Origin: Kineococcus sp. TRM81007
GTDB taxonomy: Bacteria; Actinomycetota; Actinomycetes; Actinomycetales; Kineococcaceae
Reading direction: 5' to 3'
Assembly (NCBI RefSeq): GCF_022669155.1
Contig: NZ_JALBVB010000056.1
Coordinates: 469,137-533,136, forward strand
DNA length: 64,000 nucleotides
Shown: in pieces, positions 34,555 through 44,678 of the stretch
Layout: each line of letters starts with the position of its first letter
Position numbering within the stretch: position 1 is the stretch's first letter
The notes under the pieces: model-generated
Told to the model about the DNA's origin: nothing
The model's database searches: none
Seen by the model: the letters and a program-made list of their open reading frames with translations, nothing else
Translations under genes and position numbers: made by a program

Positions 34555-37278
34555 ATGACGCAGACCGAGGCGGGGACCGGCGTCCCCGCGGCCCACGAGC
34601 CCGAACGGGACGGCGAGCGCTACGACGCGCACGCCCTGCAGGAGAAGTGGCTGCCGGTCTGGGACGAGCTCAAGCCCTTCCGCAGCGGCGAGCCGGGCGA
34701 CACCCGGCCCAAGAAGTACGTGCTCGACATGTTCCCGTACCCCTCCGGCGACCTGCACATGGGTCACGCCGAGGCGTACGCGCTGGGCGACGTCATCGCG
34801 CGGTACTGGCTGCAGCGCGGCTTCGACGTCATGCACCCCATCGGCTGGGACGCCTTCGGCCTGCCGGCGGAGAACGCGGCCATCAAGCGCGGCCTGGACC
34901 CGCGGGCGTGGACGTACGACAACATCGCCCAGCAGCGGGCGTCGATGCGCCGCTACGCGTGCTCCTTCGACTGGGACCGCGTGCTGCACACCTCCGACCC
35001 CGAGTACTACAAGTGGAACCAGTGGCTGTTCCTGAAGCTGTACGAGCGGGGCCTGGCCTACCGCAAGGACTCCCTGGTCAACTGGGACCCGGTGGACCAG
35101 ACGGTGCTGGCCAACGAGCAGGTGATGCCCGACGGCACGTCCGAGCGCTCCGGCGCCAAGGTCGTCAAGAAGAAGCTGACCCAGTGGTACTTCCGCATCA
35201 CGGAGTACGCGGACCGCCTGCTGGACGACCTGGACACCCTCGAGGGCACGTGGCCCTCGAAGGTCATCAGCATGCAGCGCAACTGGATCGGCCGTTCCAG
35301 CGGCGCCGAGGTCGAGTTCGCCATCGAGGGCCGCGAGCAGCCGGTGACCGTGTACACCACGCGCCCGGACACGCTGCACGGCGCGACGTTCATGGTGGTC
35401 GCGGCCGACTCCGACCTGGCGGAGGAGCTGGCCGCCGACGCCGAGCCGGCCGTTCGCGCCGCGTTCGAGGAGTACCGCACGCAGGTGCAGGAGACCTCCG
35501 AGATCGACCGGCTGGCCACCGACCGGGAGAAGACCGGCGTGCCGCTGGGGCGGTTCGCGGTCAACCCCGTCAACGGTGAGCGGCTGCCGATCTGGGCCGC
35601 CGACTACGTGCTGGCCGACTACGGCACCGGCGCCATCATGGCCGTGCCCGCCCACGACCAGCGCGACCTGGACTTCGCCCGCGCCTTCGGCCTGCCGGTG
35701 CGCGTGGTCGTGGACGTGCGCGACGCCGAGGGGAACGCGCTGCCCGACCCCGCGGAGTCGGGCACCGCGACCGCCGGCGACGGCGTGCTGGTCAACTCCG
35801 GCGAGCTGGACGGCCTGGACAAGGCCGCCGGCGTCGCGAAGGCGATCGAGCTGCTCCAGGCGGCCGGCAAGGGCCGCGCCGCGAAGAACTACCGGCTGCG
35901 CGACTGGCTGATCTCCCGCCAGCGCTACTGGGGAACCCCCATCCCGATCGTCCACACGGACAGCGGCGAGGTCCCCGTCCCCGAGGACCAGCTGCCGGTG
36001 CTGCTGCCGCCGAGCGAGGGGCTGAACCTGACCCCGAAGGGCACCTCCCCGCTGGGGGCCGCCGAGGACTGGGTGAACGTGCCCAGCCCGGTCGACGGCA
36101 CGCCCGCCCGGCGCGACCCGGACACGATGGACACGTTCGTCGACTCGTCCTGGTACTTCCTGCGGTTCGTCTCCCCGGAGGACGACACCCAGCCGTTCGA
36201 CCGAGACCTCATCGCGCAGTGGGGCCCGATCGACCAGTACGTCGGCGGCGTGACCCACGCGATCCTGCACCTGCTGTACGCGCGGTTCATCACCAAGGTG
36301 CTGCACGACATGGGGTACCTGCCGTTCGACGAGCCGTTCGCCCGGCTGCTGAACCAGGGCATGGTCCTCATGGAGGGCTCGGCGATGAGCAAGTCCAAGG
36401 GCAACATCGTGCGCCTGTCCGACCAGCTGGACGAGCACGGCGTGGACGCGGTGCGCCTGACGATGTCGTTCGCGGGCCCGCCCGAGGACGACATCGACTG
36501 GGCCGACGTGTCCCCGTCGGGGTCGGCGAAGTTCCTGGGCCGCGCGTGGCGGCTGGCGCGCGACGTCACCTCCGAGCGCGGTGCCGACCCGACGGCCGGT
36601 GACGCGGCCCTGCGGGCGGTGACGCACCGCTCGGTGCACGAGATCACCCAGCACGTCGAGGCGTACCGGTTCAACGTGGCCGTCGCCCGTCTCATGGAGC
36701 TGGTCAACGCCACCCGCAAGGCGATCGACTCCGCCGACGTCGGCCCGGCCGACCCGGCGGTGCGCGAGGCGACCGAGGCGGTGGCGGTGGTCCTGAGCCT
36801 GTTCGCGCCGTACGCGGCGGAGGACATGTGGTCGCTGCTGGGGCACGAGCCGGCCGTGGCGCGCGCCGGCTGGCCGGTCGTCGACGAGTCGCTGCTGGTG
36901 CAGGAGACGGTGACGTGCGTGGTGCAGGTCAAGGGCAAGGTCCGTGACCGCCTGGAGGTCGCTCCCGACATCACCGAGGACGCGCTGCGCGAGCTGGCGC
37001 TGGCGAGCGAGAAGGTGCAGGCGGCGATCGGCGGCGCCGAGCTGCGCACCGTCGTGGTGCGCGCCCCGAAGCTGGTGAACATCGTCCCGGGGCCGGGCGT
37101 CAGGCCTGCGCGGCCTTCGCCTCCCAGCCGGGCAGGTCCTCCTCGGCGATCGGGTAGCCGGGGAACCGGGTCAGCCGCACCAGCGGGATCGCGCGCATCA
37201 TCTGCCCGCTGTGCGGGTCGTCGAGCATCGCCGTCCACTGGCCCTCGCCCAGAGCCTCGCGGACCAGCGGGCCGGTGA
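34555..37278 (+). CDS. leuS: leucyl-tRNA synthetase, with unusual C-terminal extension
   Basis: Charges tRNA-Leu. Of 907 residues, the class I core has the HIGH-type motif [19 protein letters not shown] (about 58-76), the CP1 editing domain ([18 protein letters not shown]), DSSWYFLR and the KMSKS-type AMSKSKGN. Bacterial LeuRS normally ends just after a KLVNIV-like sequence; this one reads KLVNIVPG near residue 846 and then continues for about 60 Arg/Pro/Ser-rich residues antisense to the 3' end of the GH3 gene. ATG 34555 has AGGAGGA 5 nt upstream. Preceded by a leader-peptide attenuator. Confidence 0.95.
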   Translation: MTQTEAGTGVPAAHEPERDGERYDAHALQEKWLPVWDELKPFRSGEPGDTRPKKYVLDMFPYPSGDLHMGHAEAYALGDVIARYWLQRGFDVMHPIGWDAFGLPAENAAIKRGLDPRAWTYDNIAQQRASMRRYACSFDWDRVLHTSDPEYYKWNQWLFLKLYERGLAYRKDSLVNWDPVDQTVLANEQVMPDGTSERSGAKVVKKKLTQWYFRITEYADRLLDDLDTLEGTWPSKVISMQRNWIGRSSGAEVEFAIEGREQPVTVYTTRPDTLHGATFMVVAADSDLAEELAADAEPAVRAAFEEYRTQVQETSEIDRLATDREKTGVPLGRFAVNPVNGERLPIWAADYVLADYGTGAIMAVPAHDQRDLDFARAFGLPVRVVVDVRDAEGNALPDPAESGTATAGDGVLVNSGELDGLDKAAGVAKAIELLQAAGKGRAAKNYRLRDWLISRQRYWGTPIPIVHTDSGEVPVPEDQLPVLLPPSEGLNLTPKGTSPLGAAEDWVNVPSPVDGTPARRDPDTMDTFVDSSWYFLRFVSPEDDTQPFDRDLIAQWGPIDQYVGGVTHAILHLLYARFITKVLHDMGYLPFDEPFARLLNQGMVLMEGSAMSKSKGNIVRLSDQLDEHGVDAVRLTMSFAGPPEDDIDWADVSPSGSAKFLGRAWRLARDVTSERGADPTAGDAALRAVTHRSVHEITQHVEAYRFNVAVARLMELVNATRKAIDSADVGPADPAVREATEAVAVVLSLFAPYAAEDMWSLLGHEPAVARAGWPVVDESLLVQETVTCVVQVKGKVRDRLEVAPDITEDALRELALASEKVQAAIGGAELRTVVVRAPKLVNIVPGPGVRPARPSPPSRAGPPRRSGSRGTGSAAPAGSRASSARCAGRRASPSTGPRPEPRGPAGR

Positions 37279-39388
37279 CGGGGTGCTGCAGCCACGCGTC
37301 GACGGGGGACTCGCCCGTCAGCGGGACCGTGACGTCGTCGCCGTCGAGGGTCACCACCTCGGTCAGGCGCACGTCGCGCGAGGACGCCCCGACGCGGACC
37401 TGGAACTCGCCGCCCTCGACGACCCAGCGGCCGGCGGCGGTGTGCCAGAACGCGAACGCGCGCCGGTCCAGCGCGATGGTGGCGGTGCCGCTCTCACCGG
37501 GGGCGAGGGTGAGGCGGGCGAACCCCTTCAGCTCCTGCTCGGGCCGGTACGCGCTGGTGACCGGGTCGCTGACGTAGACCTGGACGGTCTCGGTGCCCGC
37601 GACGTCGCCGGTGTTGGTGACGGTCACGGTGACCTCCGCGCCGTTCCCGTCCGGGCGCACCGACAGGTTCGAGTAGGCGAACGTCGTGTAGGACAGGCCG
37701 TGCCCGAACGGGTACGCGACCGGCAGGGCGTGCGCGTCGTACCAGCGGTAGCCGATGAGCAGGCCCTCGCCGTAGCGCACGTGGCCGTGCTCGCCGGGGA
37801 AGTTCCCGACGGTCGGGTTGTCGTGGTGGCTGACGGGGATCGTCTCGGCGAGGCGGCCGGAGGGGTTCACCGCACCCGTGAGCAGGTCGGCGACGGCCCC
37901 GCCGCCGGCCTGGCCCAGCAGCCAGGTCTCCAGCAGCGCCGGCACCTGCTGCTGCCACGGCTCGACCGTCACCGCGGAACCGTTGGAGAGCACGACGACG
38001 ACCTTCGCGTTCGCCGCGGCGACGCGCCGCAGCAGTTCGACCTGGGCGGCGGGCAGGTCCATGTGATCGCGGTCGTAGCCCTCGGACTCGTAGCGCGGCG
38101 GCAGGCCGAGGAACACCACGGCGACCTCGGCGGCCGCCGCCGCGGCGACGGCCTCGTCGGCCAGCGCGGCGTCGAGGTCCTCGGAGTCCGGGTCGTAGCC
38201 GGCGGCGAAGACGACGTCGCGGGAACCCTCGAACACGGTCCGCAGGGCGGTGAGCGCGTCGTCGAGGCGGGTGGGGTTGACCTGCGAGGAACCGGCTCCC
38301 TGGTAGCGGGGGGTGCGGGCGAACTCGCCGATCACCGCGACGGTGCCCCCGGCCGGTGCCAACGGCAGCAGGGGAGCGCCGTCCACGGGCTCGTTCCGCA
38401 GCAGCACCGCGCTGGCGGTGGCGGCCTCGCGGGCCAGTGCGTGGTGCGCGTCGACGTCCACGGTGCCGGGCTCGGCCAGGGCCGGGGCCGCCTTCTCGAG
38501 CAGTTCCAGCACGCGGCGCGCGGCGAGGTCGACGTCGGCCTCGGACAGCGTGCCGGCGGCGACCGCGTCGAGGATCCGCCGCGTGCCGCTGCCGCCGGAG
38601 GACGGCATCTCCAGGTCCAGGCCGGCGCGCACGCCGTCCTCGCGCACGTTCACCGCGCCCCAGTCGGAGACGACCAGGCCCTCGAAACCCCACTCCTCGC
38701 GCAGCACCCGCGTCAGCAGCCACGGGTCCTCGGAGGCGTACACGCCGTTGATCCGGTTGTACGAGCACATGACGGTCCACGGCTGGGCGGTGCGCACGAC
38801 CCGCTCGAAGGCCGTCAGGTAGATCTCGCGCAGCGTGCGCTCGTCCACGTCGGCGGAGACGGTCATGCGCTCCGTCTCCTGGTTGTTGGCCGCGAAGTGC
38901 TTCAGGGAGGTGCCCACGCCCTGGCTCTGCACGCCGTCGACCATCGCGGCGGCCAGGTCACCGGCGAGCACCGGGTCCTCGGAGAAGTACTCGAAGTTGC
39001 GCCCGCACAGCGGGGTGCGCTTCATGTTCACGCCCGGGCCCAGCAGGACGGCGACCCGCTCGGCGCGGGTCTCGCGGCCCAGGGCCTCGCCGACGCGACG
39101 CAGCAGGGAGGTGTCCCAGGAGGAGGCCAGCCCGGCGGCTGGCGGGAAGCAGGTCGCCGGGACGCTGGCGTTCAGCCCGAGGTGGTCGGCGCCCTCGGCC
39201 TGCTTGCGCAGGCCGTGCGGGCCGTCGGTGACCATCACGGCCGGGACGCCGAGGCGCTCGACGGGCTGGGTGTGCCAGAAGTCGGAGCCGTCGAGCAGCG
39301 ACGCCTTCTCCTCGAGGGTGAGCTGGGCGAGGAGCTCGGGGACGCGGGAGCCGGCCGGGGCCGGGGTGGGGACGGCGTTGTCGGTCAT
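37100..39388 (-). CDS. bglX: beta-glucosidase, GH3 family
   Basis: A 762-residue cytoplasmic GH3 enzyme releasing glucose or another beta-linked sugar. The (beta/alpha)8 domain has [13 protein letters not shown] and the nucleophile motif [10 protein letters not shown] (Asp around residue 240); the alpha/beta sandwich, then the fibronectin III-like domain ([21 protein letters not shown]) follow. No signal peptide. Starts at ATG 39388 with TACGGT ending 7 nt upstream and no Shine-Dalgarno. Divergent from a TetR regulator, its probable controller. Its 3' end overlaps the leuS tail by 179 bp. Confidence 0.92.
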   Translation of the reverse strand: MTDNAVPTPAPAGSRVPELLAQLTLEEKASLLDGSDFWHTQPVERLGVPAVMVTDGPHGLRKQAEGADHLGLNASVPATCFPPAAGLASSWDTSLLRRVGEALGRETRAERVAVLLGPGVNMKRTPLCGRNFEYFSEDPVLAGDLAAAMVDGVQSQGVGTSLKHFAANNQETERMTVSADVDERTLREIYLTAFERVVRTAQPWTVMCSYNRINGVYASEDPWLLTRVLREEWGFEGLVVSDWGAVNVREDGVRAGLDLEMPSSGGSGTRRILDAVAAGTLSEADVDLAARRVLELLEKAAPALAEPGTVDVDAHHALAREAATASAVLLRNEPVDGAPLLPLAPAGGTVAVIGEFARTPRYQGAGSSQVNPTRLDDALTALRTVFEGSRDVVFAAGYDPDSEDLDAALADEAVAAAAAAEVAVVFLGLPPRYESEGYDRDHMDLPAAQVELLRRVAAANAKVVVVLSNGSAVTVEPWQQQVPALLETWLLGQAGGGAVADLLTGAVNPSGRLAETIPVSHHDNPTVGNFPGEHGHVRYGEGLLIGYRWYDAHALPVAYPFGHGLSYTTFAYSNLSVRPDGNGAEVTVTVTNTGDVAGTETVQVYVSDPVTSAYRPEQELKGFARLTLAPGESGTATIALDRRAFAFWHTAAGRWVVEGGEFQVRVGASSRDVRLTEVVTLDGDDVTVPLTGESPVDAWLQHPVTGPLVREALGEGQWTAMLDDPHSGQMMRAIPLVRLTRFPGYPIAEEDLPGWEAKAAQA

Positions 39389-39395
39389 GCGGCGC

Positions 39396-39453
39396 ACCGT
39401 ACCCCCAAAACCGACCAGGTGGTAGGCATTGGGTTGGTGAGCTGGTAGACACT
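39396..39453. promoter_or_regulatory. divergent promoters of GH3 and TetR genes with a direct repeat
   Basis: Minus strand: TACGGT (39401-39396), 7 nt before the GH3 ATG. Plus strand: TAGACA (39446-39451), 6 nt before the TetR GTG. Between them, TGGTAGGCATT (39420-39430) and TGGTAGACACT (39443-39453) are an 11-bp direct repeat (9 of 11 identical), and ACCAGGTGGT (39414-39423) is a short inverted repeat. These are operator candidates. Confidence 0.5.
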
Positions 39454-39457
39454 CCCC

Positions 39458-40111
39458 GTGCAGCGCAGCGGGGCGGGGACCGGGGACGACGCGGGGCGCG
39501 GTGCGCGCGCCGACGGGTACGCCAAGGGGCGCGAGCGGCGTCGGCTGATCCTGGACGAAGCCGTGCGCCTGTTCGGCGAGTCCGGCTACCGCGCCGCCTC
39601 GCTGCGCGAGCTGGCTGCGCGCTGCGGCCTCTCGCACGCCGGGCTGCTGCACCACGTCGGCAGCAAGCAGGCCCTGCTGCTGGCGGTCCTGGAGCACCGC
39701 GACGCCCTCGACGCCGCCGAGTTCGCGCTCGTCGAGCGCAGCGGGGCGGACCGGCTGCACGCCCTCGTGGAGGTGGCGTGCCGCAACGCCGCCCGCCCCG
39801 GCATCGTCGAGCTGTTCACGGTCCTCTCCGCCGAGGCGACCGCCCCCGGCCACCCCGCCCGCGCCTTCTTCGCGGAGCGGTACGCGTGCACCGTGGAGCA
39901 GGTGCGCTCGGCGTTCGCGGACTGCGCGCACCCCGACCCCGCCTCCGCCGCCCGCCGCCTCGTGGCGGTCATGGACGGGCTGCAGGTGCAGTGGCTGCTG
40001 GACCGGGACGGCCTCGACATGGCTGTCCAGGTCGAGCAGCACCTGGCGGCCGAGCTCGCGCGCGTTCCCCAGGCGGGCACCGGCGACCGCGGTCCACAGC
40101 CCGGCGGCTGA
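39458..40111 (+). CDS. TetR-family transcriptional regulator
   Basis: A 217-residue regulator with an N-terminal helix-turn-helix (RRLILDEAVRLFGESGYRAASLRELAARCGLSHAGLLHHVGSKQALL, about residues 27-73) and a helical ligand domain. The GTG at 39458 has TAGACA 6 nt upstream, leaderless geometry. Divergent from the GH3 beta-glucosidase, which it probably represses; the ligand could be a beta-glucoside or its product. Confidence 0.9.
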   Translation: MQRSGAGTGDDAGRGARADGYAKGRERRRLILDEAVRLFGESGYRAASLRELAARCGLSHAGLLHHVGSKQALLLAVLEHRDALDAAEFALVERSGADRLHALVEVACRNAARPGIVELFTVLSAEATAPGHPARAFFAERYACTVEQVRSAFADCAHPDPASAARRLVAVMDGLQVQWLLDRDGLDMAVQVEQHLAAELARVPQAGTGDRGPQPGG

Positions 40112-40138
40112 CCCGCTGCCCACCGGGGTGCGCGCACC

Positions 40139-40144
40139 TAGCGT
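40139..40144 (+). promoter_or_regulatory. -10 box of comEA (leaderless geometry)
   Basis: TAGCGT, then 6 nt, then GTG 40151. No Shine-Dalgarno is present. Confidence 0.55.
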
Positions 40145-40150
40145 CCCCGC

Positions 40151-41038
40151 GTGCCCCCGCCCCCGCTGTCCGACCGCGTCGCCGCGGCCCGCGCCCGCGC
40201 CCTGGCGCAGCGCCAGCTGCGCACCCCGGCCGGGCCGCCGGGGCGCGGCGGTCCCGGCGCGGGGTTGCCCGCGTTGCTGGGCGAGGCGCTGCAGCGCGTG
40301 GAGGACCGGGTGCCGCCGGGGGTGCGGGCGCTGCGCTGGCGCGTGGGGCCGCGCGCCGCCGCCGGGGTGGTGCTCGTGGTCGCCCTGCTGGCCGCCGGCC
40401 TGGGAGCCCTCGCCTGGGCCACCTGGCCGGGCGGGGCGCCCGCGACGGCCCCCGGGCAGGTCGTGCCCACCCGCACCGGCGCCCCCGCTCCCTCCACCCC
40501 CTCCAGCGGCGCCACCGGGGCGGCGGCCCCCGCGACGCCGGCGGGTGCGTCGGCGGCCACGCCCGCCACGACGGCCGTCGCGACGTCCACCGGCACCGTC
40601 GTCGTCCACGTCGCCGGCCGGGTCCTCCAGCCCGGTCTGGTGACCCTGCCCGCCGGCAGCCGCGTCGCCGACGCGCTGGGCGCGGCCGGCGGTGCCGCGC
40701 CCGAGGCCGACCTCGCCGCGCTCAACCTCGCCCGCCCTCTCACCGACGGCGAGCAGGTCCTCGTCCCCGCCCCCGGGGAGGTCGCCGTGCCCGCCCCCGC
40801 GGCGCCGCCCCCGCAGGCCGGGGCCGCGGCGGGAGCGGTGCCCGCAGCGGTGGTGGACCTCAACACCGCCACCGCGGAGCAGCTCGACGCCCTGCCCGGC
40901 ATCGGTGAGGTCCTCGCCGGGCGGATCGTCGCCTGGCGGCAGGACAACGGCCGCTTCACCTCCGTGGAGGAGCTGGGGGAGGTGCCGGGGATCGGCCCCA
41001 AGCTGCTCGACGGCGTCCGCGACCTCGTGCGCGCGTGA
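40151..41038 (+). CDS. comEA: ComEA-like DNA-binding protein
   Basis: A 295-residue membrane-anchored DNA receptor of the competence type. It has a cytoplasmic Arg/Pro-rich N-terminus, one helix near residues 72-92 (AGVVLVVALLAAGLGALAWA), a Thr/Ala/Pro linker, a SLBB domain (VVVHVAGRVLQPGLVTLPAGSRVADALGAAGG) and a C-terminal helix-hairpin-helix pair (DLNTATAEQLDALPGIGEVLAGRIVAWR and VPGIGPKLLDGVRDLV). It would pull dsDNA to ComEC, encoded next with a 4-bp overlap. Whether this lineage is naturally transformable is unknown. Confidence 0.93.
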   Translation: MPPPPLSDRVAAARARALAQRQLRTPAGPPGRGGPGAGLPALLGEALQRVEDRVPPGVRALRWRVGPRAAAGVVLVVALLAAGLGALAWATWPGGAPATAPGQVVPTRTGAPAPSTPSSGATGAAAPATPAGASAATPATTAVATSTGTVVVHVAGRVLQPGLVTLPAGSRVADALGAAGGAAPEADLAALNLARPLTDGEQVLVPAPGEVAVPAPAAPPPQAGAAAGAVPAAVVDLNTATAEQLDALPGIGEVLAGRIVAWRQDNGRFTSVEELGEVPGIGPKLLDGVRDLVRA

Positions 41039-43479
41039 GCACCGCGCCGCCCACCCCCACCGACGTGCCGCGGCCGCCGGTGCCGCTGGACCTGCGGCTG
41101 GTCGCGGCCGCGCTGGCCGGGTGGGGCGCGGCCGCGTGGGCCCCCACCGCCGGGCCGTCCGCCCGCGCCGCGCTCGTCGTCGCCGCCGTCGTGCTCCTGC
41201 TCGCCCTGACCGCCCTCGCGCTGCGCCGGCGCGGCGCCCGGCTCGCGCTCGTGGCCACCGCGCTCGTCGCCGTGCTGGCGTCGGTGGTGGTGCAGCAGGC
41301 GCGCGCCACCACCGGCGACCTGCCCCGGTGGGCCGAGCGCCGGGCGGTCGCCGAGGTCGTCGCCGAGGTCCGCTCCGACCCGCGTCCCCTCGGCGCGGTG
41401 CGCTCGGGGGCGCCCGAGCGCGTCGTGGCCGACGTGCACCTGACCGAGGTGCTGGTGCGCGGTCGGCGCCTGGAGGTGGCCGCCCCGGCGGCGGTGTTCG
41501 CCGACGCCGGCGGCTGGAGCGCGCCCGTCGGCGCCACGGTGCGGCTGACGGCCCGCCTCGCGCCGGCGGAGACGGGGGAGCGGGCCGTGGTGCTGCTGCA
41601 CGCGCGCGCTCCCGCCCGCGCGGCCGCCCCGGCGGGGGCCGTGCACCGCGCCGCCGAGCACCTGCGGGCCGGGTTGCGGGCGGCCTGCGCCGGGCTGCCC
41701 GCCGACGCGCGCGGGCTGCTGCCCGGCCTGGTCGCCGGCGACACCTCCGCCCTGCCGGCCGACCTGGAGGCCGACATGCGAGCGGTCGGCCTGAGCCACC
41801 TCACGGCCGTCAGCGGCTCCAACACCACCCTCGTCGTGGGCGCCCTCGTGCTGGCGGCCTCCTGGCTGGGTCTGGGGCGGCGCCTGCGCCTGGTCGCCGC
41901 CGGTGCCGGCCTGGCCGGTTTCGTGGTGCTGGCCCGCCCCGAGCCCAGCGTGCTGCGCGCCGCCGTCATGGGCGCGGTGGGCCTGACCGGCCTGCTCGCG
42001 GGCCGGCCGGTGCGCGGGGTGCCCGTGCTCGCGGGGGCGGTGCTGGTGCTGCTGGTGGCCGATCCGTGGCTGGCGCGCGAGGTGGGGTTCGTGCTCTCGG
42101 TGCTCGCGACCGCGGGGTTGCTGCTGCTGGCCCGGCCGTGGGCGGCGCGCCTGCAGGACGCCGGGGTGCCGCGCGCGCTGGCCCACGCCCTGGCCGTGCC
42201 GGCGGCGGCGCAGGCGGTGTGCGGCCCGGTCGTCGTCCTGCTGACCCCGTCGGTGCACCCGCTGTCCCTGCCGGTCAACGTCCTGACGGCGCCGGCGGTC
42301 GCCCCCGCGACGGTGCTCGGGCTGCTGGTGACCCTCGTCGCGGTGGTGTGGCCGTCGGGGGCGGCCGTGCTCGTGCAGCCGGCCGGGTGGGCGGTGGGGT
42401 GGATCGCGCTCTTGGCCCGTCGCGCGGCGGACGTGCCCGCGGCGGTGCCCGTGCCCGCCGGGGCGGCCGGTGCCGTGGTCGTCGCCCTGGGCACGCTGCT
42501 GCTGCTCCTCGTCGTCGCTGCGCTGCTGCGCGGCCGGAGGGCCGGGCCGTCGCGCCGGCGGTGGCTCGCCGCAGCTGCGGCGCTGGCGCTGTGCGCCGCG
42601 GTGCTGGTGCGCTGCGCCCCCCGCTGGGGCGGTCCCGCCGGGCCGTGGCCCGCGCCGGACTGGCTGGTCGTCGGCTGCGACGTGGGGCAGGGCGACGCGG
42701 TGGTGCTGCGCTCCGGACCGCGCTCGGCGGTGCTGGTGGACGCCGGTCCCGACCCCGAGCTCGTCGACGGCTGCCTGGAGCGCCTGGACGTGCGGCGGCT
42801 GGACGCGGTGGTCCTGACCCACCCGCACGCCGACCACGTCGACGGCCTGCCCGGCGCCGTGCGCGACCGGGAGGTGGGGCAGGTGCTCGTCCCCCCGCTC
42901 ACCGTGGCGCCGGCCTCGGAACGGGTGGCCCGCACCGCCGCGGCCGCCGGTGCACCGGTGCGGGTCGCCGCCGCGGGTTCGGCCGGCACCGCCGGGCAGG
43001 TGAGCTGGACGGTGCTCGCCCCCGGCCCCGTCGCCGCCGCGACGGTGGACCCGGACTCCTCCCGGGTCAACGACGCCAGCCTCGTGCTCCTCGCCGAGGT
43101 CGCCGGCGTGCGCGTGCTGCTGACCGGGGACCTGGAGCCGGACGGCCAGCGCCGGCTGCTGCGCACGGCCGCCACCTGGCCCGGCGGGACGGTCGTGGAC
43201 GTCGTCAAGGTCGCCCACCACGGTTCGCCACGGCAGGAACCGGACCTGTACGCCGCGCTGCGCCCGCGCGTGGCGCTGATCGAGGTGGGGGCCGTGAACG
43301 ACTACGGCCACCCCGCCGCGCAGACGCTCGGCGTCCTCGACGCGCTGGGCGCCCGCACCCTGCGCACCGACCGCGACGGCGATGTCGCCGTCGCGGGCAC
43401 CGCCGAGCGGCTGCGCACCCTCGGGCGCGGGTCCGACCCGCGCCAGGCCGAGCGCCGCGCCCGCCACTCCACCGGGTGA
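41035..43479 (+). CDS. comEC: ComEC/Rec2 competence DNA channel
   Basis: An 814-residue membrane protein predicted to carry single-stranded DNA across the membrane. It has N-terminal helices and an OB-fold DUF4131 region, the competence domain (LPGLVAGDTSALPADLEADMRAVGLSHLTAVSGSN then many helices), and a C-terminal metallo-beta-lactamase domain with DVGQGDAVVLRSGPRSAVLVDAGP and THPHADHVDGL. GTG 41035 overlaps the comEA stop. The last codons sit in a 13-bp tandem repeat that contains the TGA. Confidence 0.94.
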   Translation: MSTAPPTPTDVPRPPVPLDLRLVAAALAGWGAAAWAPTAGPSARAALVVAAVVLLLALTALALRRRGARLALVATALVAVLASVVVQQARATTGDLPRWAERRAVAEVVAEVRSDPRPLGAVRSGAPERVVADVHLTEVLVRGRRLEVAAPAAVFADAGGWSAPVGATVRLTARLAPAETGERAVVLLHARAPARAAAPAGAVHRAAEHLRAGLRAACAGLPADARGLLPGLVAGDTSALPADLEADMRAVGLSHLTAVSGSNTTLVVGALVLAASWLGLGRRLRLVAAGAGLAGFVVLARPEPSVLRAAVMGAVGLTGLLAGRPVRGVPVLAGAVLVLLVADPWLAREVGFVLSVLATAGLLLLARPWAARLQDAGVPRALAHALAVPAAAQAVCGPVVVLLTPSVHPLSLPVNVLTAPAVAPATVLGLLVTLVAVVWPSGAAVLVQPAGWAVGWIALLARRAADVPAAVPVPAGAAGAVVVALGTLLLLLVVAALLRGRRAGPSRRRWLAAAAALALCAAVLVRCAPRWGGPAGPWPAPDWLVVGCDVGQGDAVVLRSGPRSAVLVDAGPDPELVDGCLERLDVRRLDAVVLTHPHADHVDGLPGAVRDREVGQVLVPPLTVAPASERVARTAAAAGAPVRVAAAGSAGTAGQVSWTVLAPGPVAAATVDPDSSRVNDASLVLLAEVAGVRVLLTGDLEPDGQRRLLRTAATWPGGTVVDVVKVAHHGSPRQEPDLYAALRPRVALIEVGAVNDYGHPAAQTLGVLDALGARTLRTDRDGDVAVAGTAERLRTLGRGSDPRQAERRARHSTG

Positions 43480-43538
43480 CGCCACCGGGTGACGCCACCG
43501 GGTGACGCCACCGGGTGACGCCGGCAGGTGACGCCGCC
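43474..43538 (+). repeat. five 13-bp tandem repeats across the comEC stop codon
   Basis: Three perfect copies of GGGTGACGCCACC (43474-43512) and two diverged ones (43513-43538). Each unit carries an imperfect dyad GGTG-acgc-CACC and a TGA; the comEC stop is the TGA of the first unit, so copy-number change would not alter ComEC. It fills most of the comEC-holA gap. Confidence 0.9.
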
Positions 43539-43573
43539 GGGGAGTGTGGGCGGCGGGTGGCAGGCTGTCGGCC

Positions 43574-44590
43574 GTGCCCAGCAGGACCACCCCCGCGCGC
43601 GCCGCGAAGAAGGCCGCGTCCCCGTCGCCGCACGACGTCGAGCCCGCGCCCGTCGTGCTGCTCACCGGTTCCGAGGACCACCTGGCGGACCGGGCGCTGA
43701 CGGCGCTGCTGTCGCGGTTGCGCGAGCGCGACCCGTCCTTCGAGCGCACCGACGTCGCCGCCGCCGGCTACCAGAAGGGGCAGCTGGCGACCTGGACCTC
43801 CCCGTCGCTGTTCGGTGAGCAGTCCCTCGTCCTCGTCGAGGGCGTGGACGCCGCCACCGACGCGTTCGTGGAGGACGTGCTGGAGTACCTGGCGGCGCCC
43901 GCCGAGCACGTGGTGCTCGTGCTGCGCCACCGCGGCGGCAACCGCGCCCGCAAGGTGCTCGACGCCGGCCGCGCCGCGCCGGGCGCGGTGGAGGTGCCGT
44001 GCCAGCCGCTGAAGCGCGACCAGGAGAAGGTGGACCTGCTGCTGGGCGACGCCCGCCGCGCGCGCCGGCGCATCGACGTGGAGGCCGCCCGCGCCCTGGT
44101 CGCGGCGCTGGGCGGCGACCTCGGTGAGCTGTCCGCCGGCCTGGACCAGCTGCTCAACGACACCGAGGGCACCGTCACCGAGGCCGACGTGCACCGCTAC
44201 CACTCCGGCCGCCGCGAGGCCACGGGCTTCGAGGTCGCGGACGCGGCGATCGCCGGGGACGCCGGCCGGGCGCTGGCGCTGGTGCGGCACGCGGAGGCCA
44301 CCGGGGTGCCGCCGGTCGTGGTGGTCGCGGCGCTGGCCTCGCGCCTGCGGCAGCTGGCGAAGGTCGCCGCCACCCGTGGCCGCGGTGCCGACGTCGCGCG
44401 CGACCTGGGCATGGCGCCGTGGCTGGTGGACAAGGTGCGCAGGGAGGTGCAGGGGATGTCCGCGGAGCGGATGGCCGAGGCGATCCTCGCGGTCGCCGCG
44501 GCCGACCACGCCGTCAAGGGCGGCGGGCTGGACGGCGCGTTCGCCCTGGAGCGCGCCGTCCAGGTCACCGCGGCGGCCCGGGAGCGCTGA
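43574..44590 (+). CDS. holA: DNA polymerase III subunit delta
   Basis: The 338-residue clamp-loader wrench that opens the beta sliding clamp. It has the delta N-terminal domain (PVVLLTGSEDHLADRALTALLSRLRER), domain II helices (ALGGDLGELSAGLDQLLN) and the C-terminal collar (RLRQLAKVAATRGRGADVARDLGMAPWLVDKV). GTG 43574 has CAGGCT ending 7 nt upstream, leaderless geometry, and is preferred over a longer in-frame start inside the repeat region. Convergent with rpsT. Confidence 0.93.
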   Translation: MPSRTTPARAAKKAASPSPHDVEPAPVVLLTGSEDHLADRALTALLSRLRERDPSFERTDVAAAGYQKGQLATWTSPSLFGEQSLVLVEGVDAATDAFVEDVLEYLAAPAEHVVLVLRHRGGNRARKVLDAGRAAPGAVEVPCQPLKRDQEKVDLLLGDARRARRRIDVEAARALVAALGGDLGELSAGLDQLLNDTEGTVTEADVHRYHSGRREATGFEVADAAIAGDAGRALALVRHAEATGVPPVVVVAALASRLRQLAKVAATRGRGADVARDLGMAPWLVDKVRREVQGMSAERMAEAILAVAAADHAVKGGGLDGAFALERAVQVTAAARER

Positions 44591-44630
44591 ACCGGCCGTC
44601 GGCGTGGCCGTGCGCGCCGGCCCGGGACGG

Positions 44631-44664
44631 CGAAGGGCCGGCCCCCTGGGGGACCGGCCCTTCG
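44631..44664. terminator. bidirectional hairpin between holA and rpsT
   Basis: Arms CGAAGGGCCGG (44631-44641) and CCGGCCCTTCG (44654-44664), with an inner CCCC/GGGG helix. It lies between two convergent stop codons. No T-run. Confidence 0.75.
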
Positions 44665-44678
44665 TGGTGAGCTGGTGC

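Noticed and set aside
43474-43538. 13-bp repeats considered as origin iterons or a CRISPR remnant
   Set aside because: No dnaA boxes, replication genes or spacers nearby; only five short units.
40138-43749. Long minus-strand open frame opposite comEA-comEC
   Set aside because: No recognisable domain, and both plus-strand proteins are complete and conserved.
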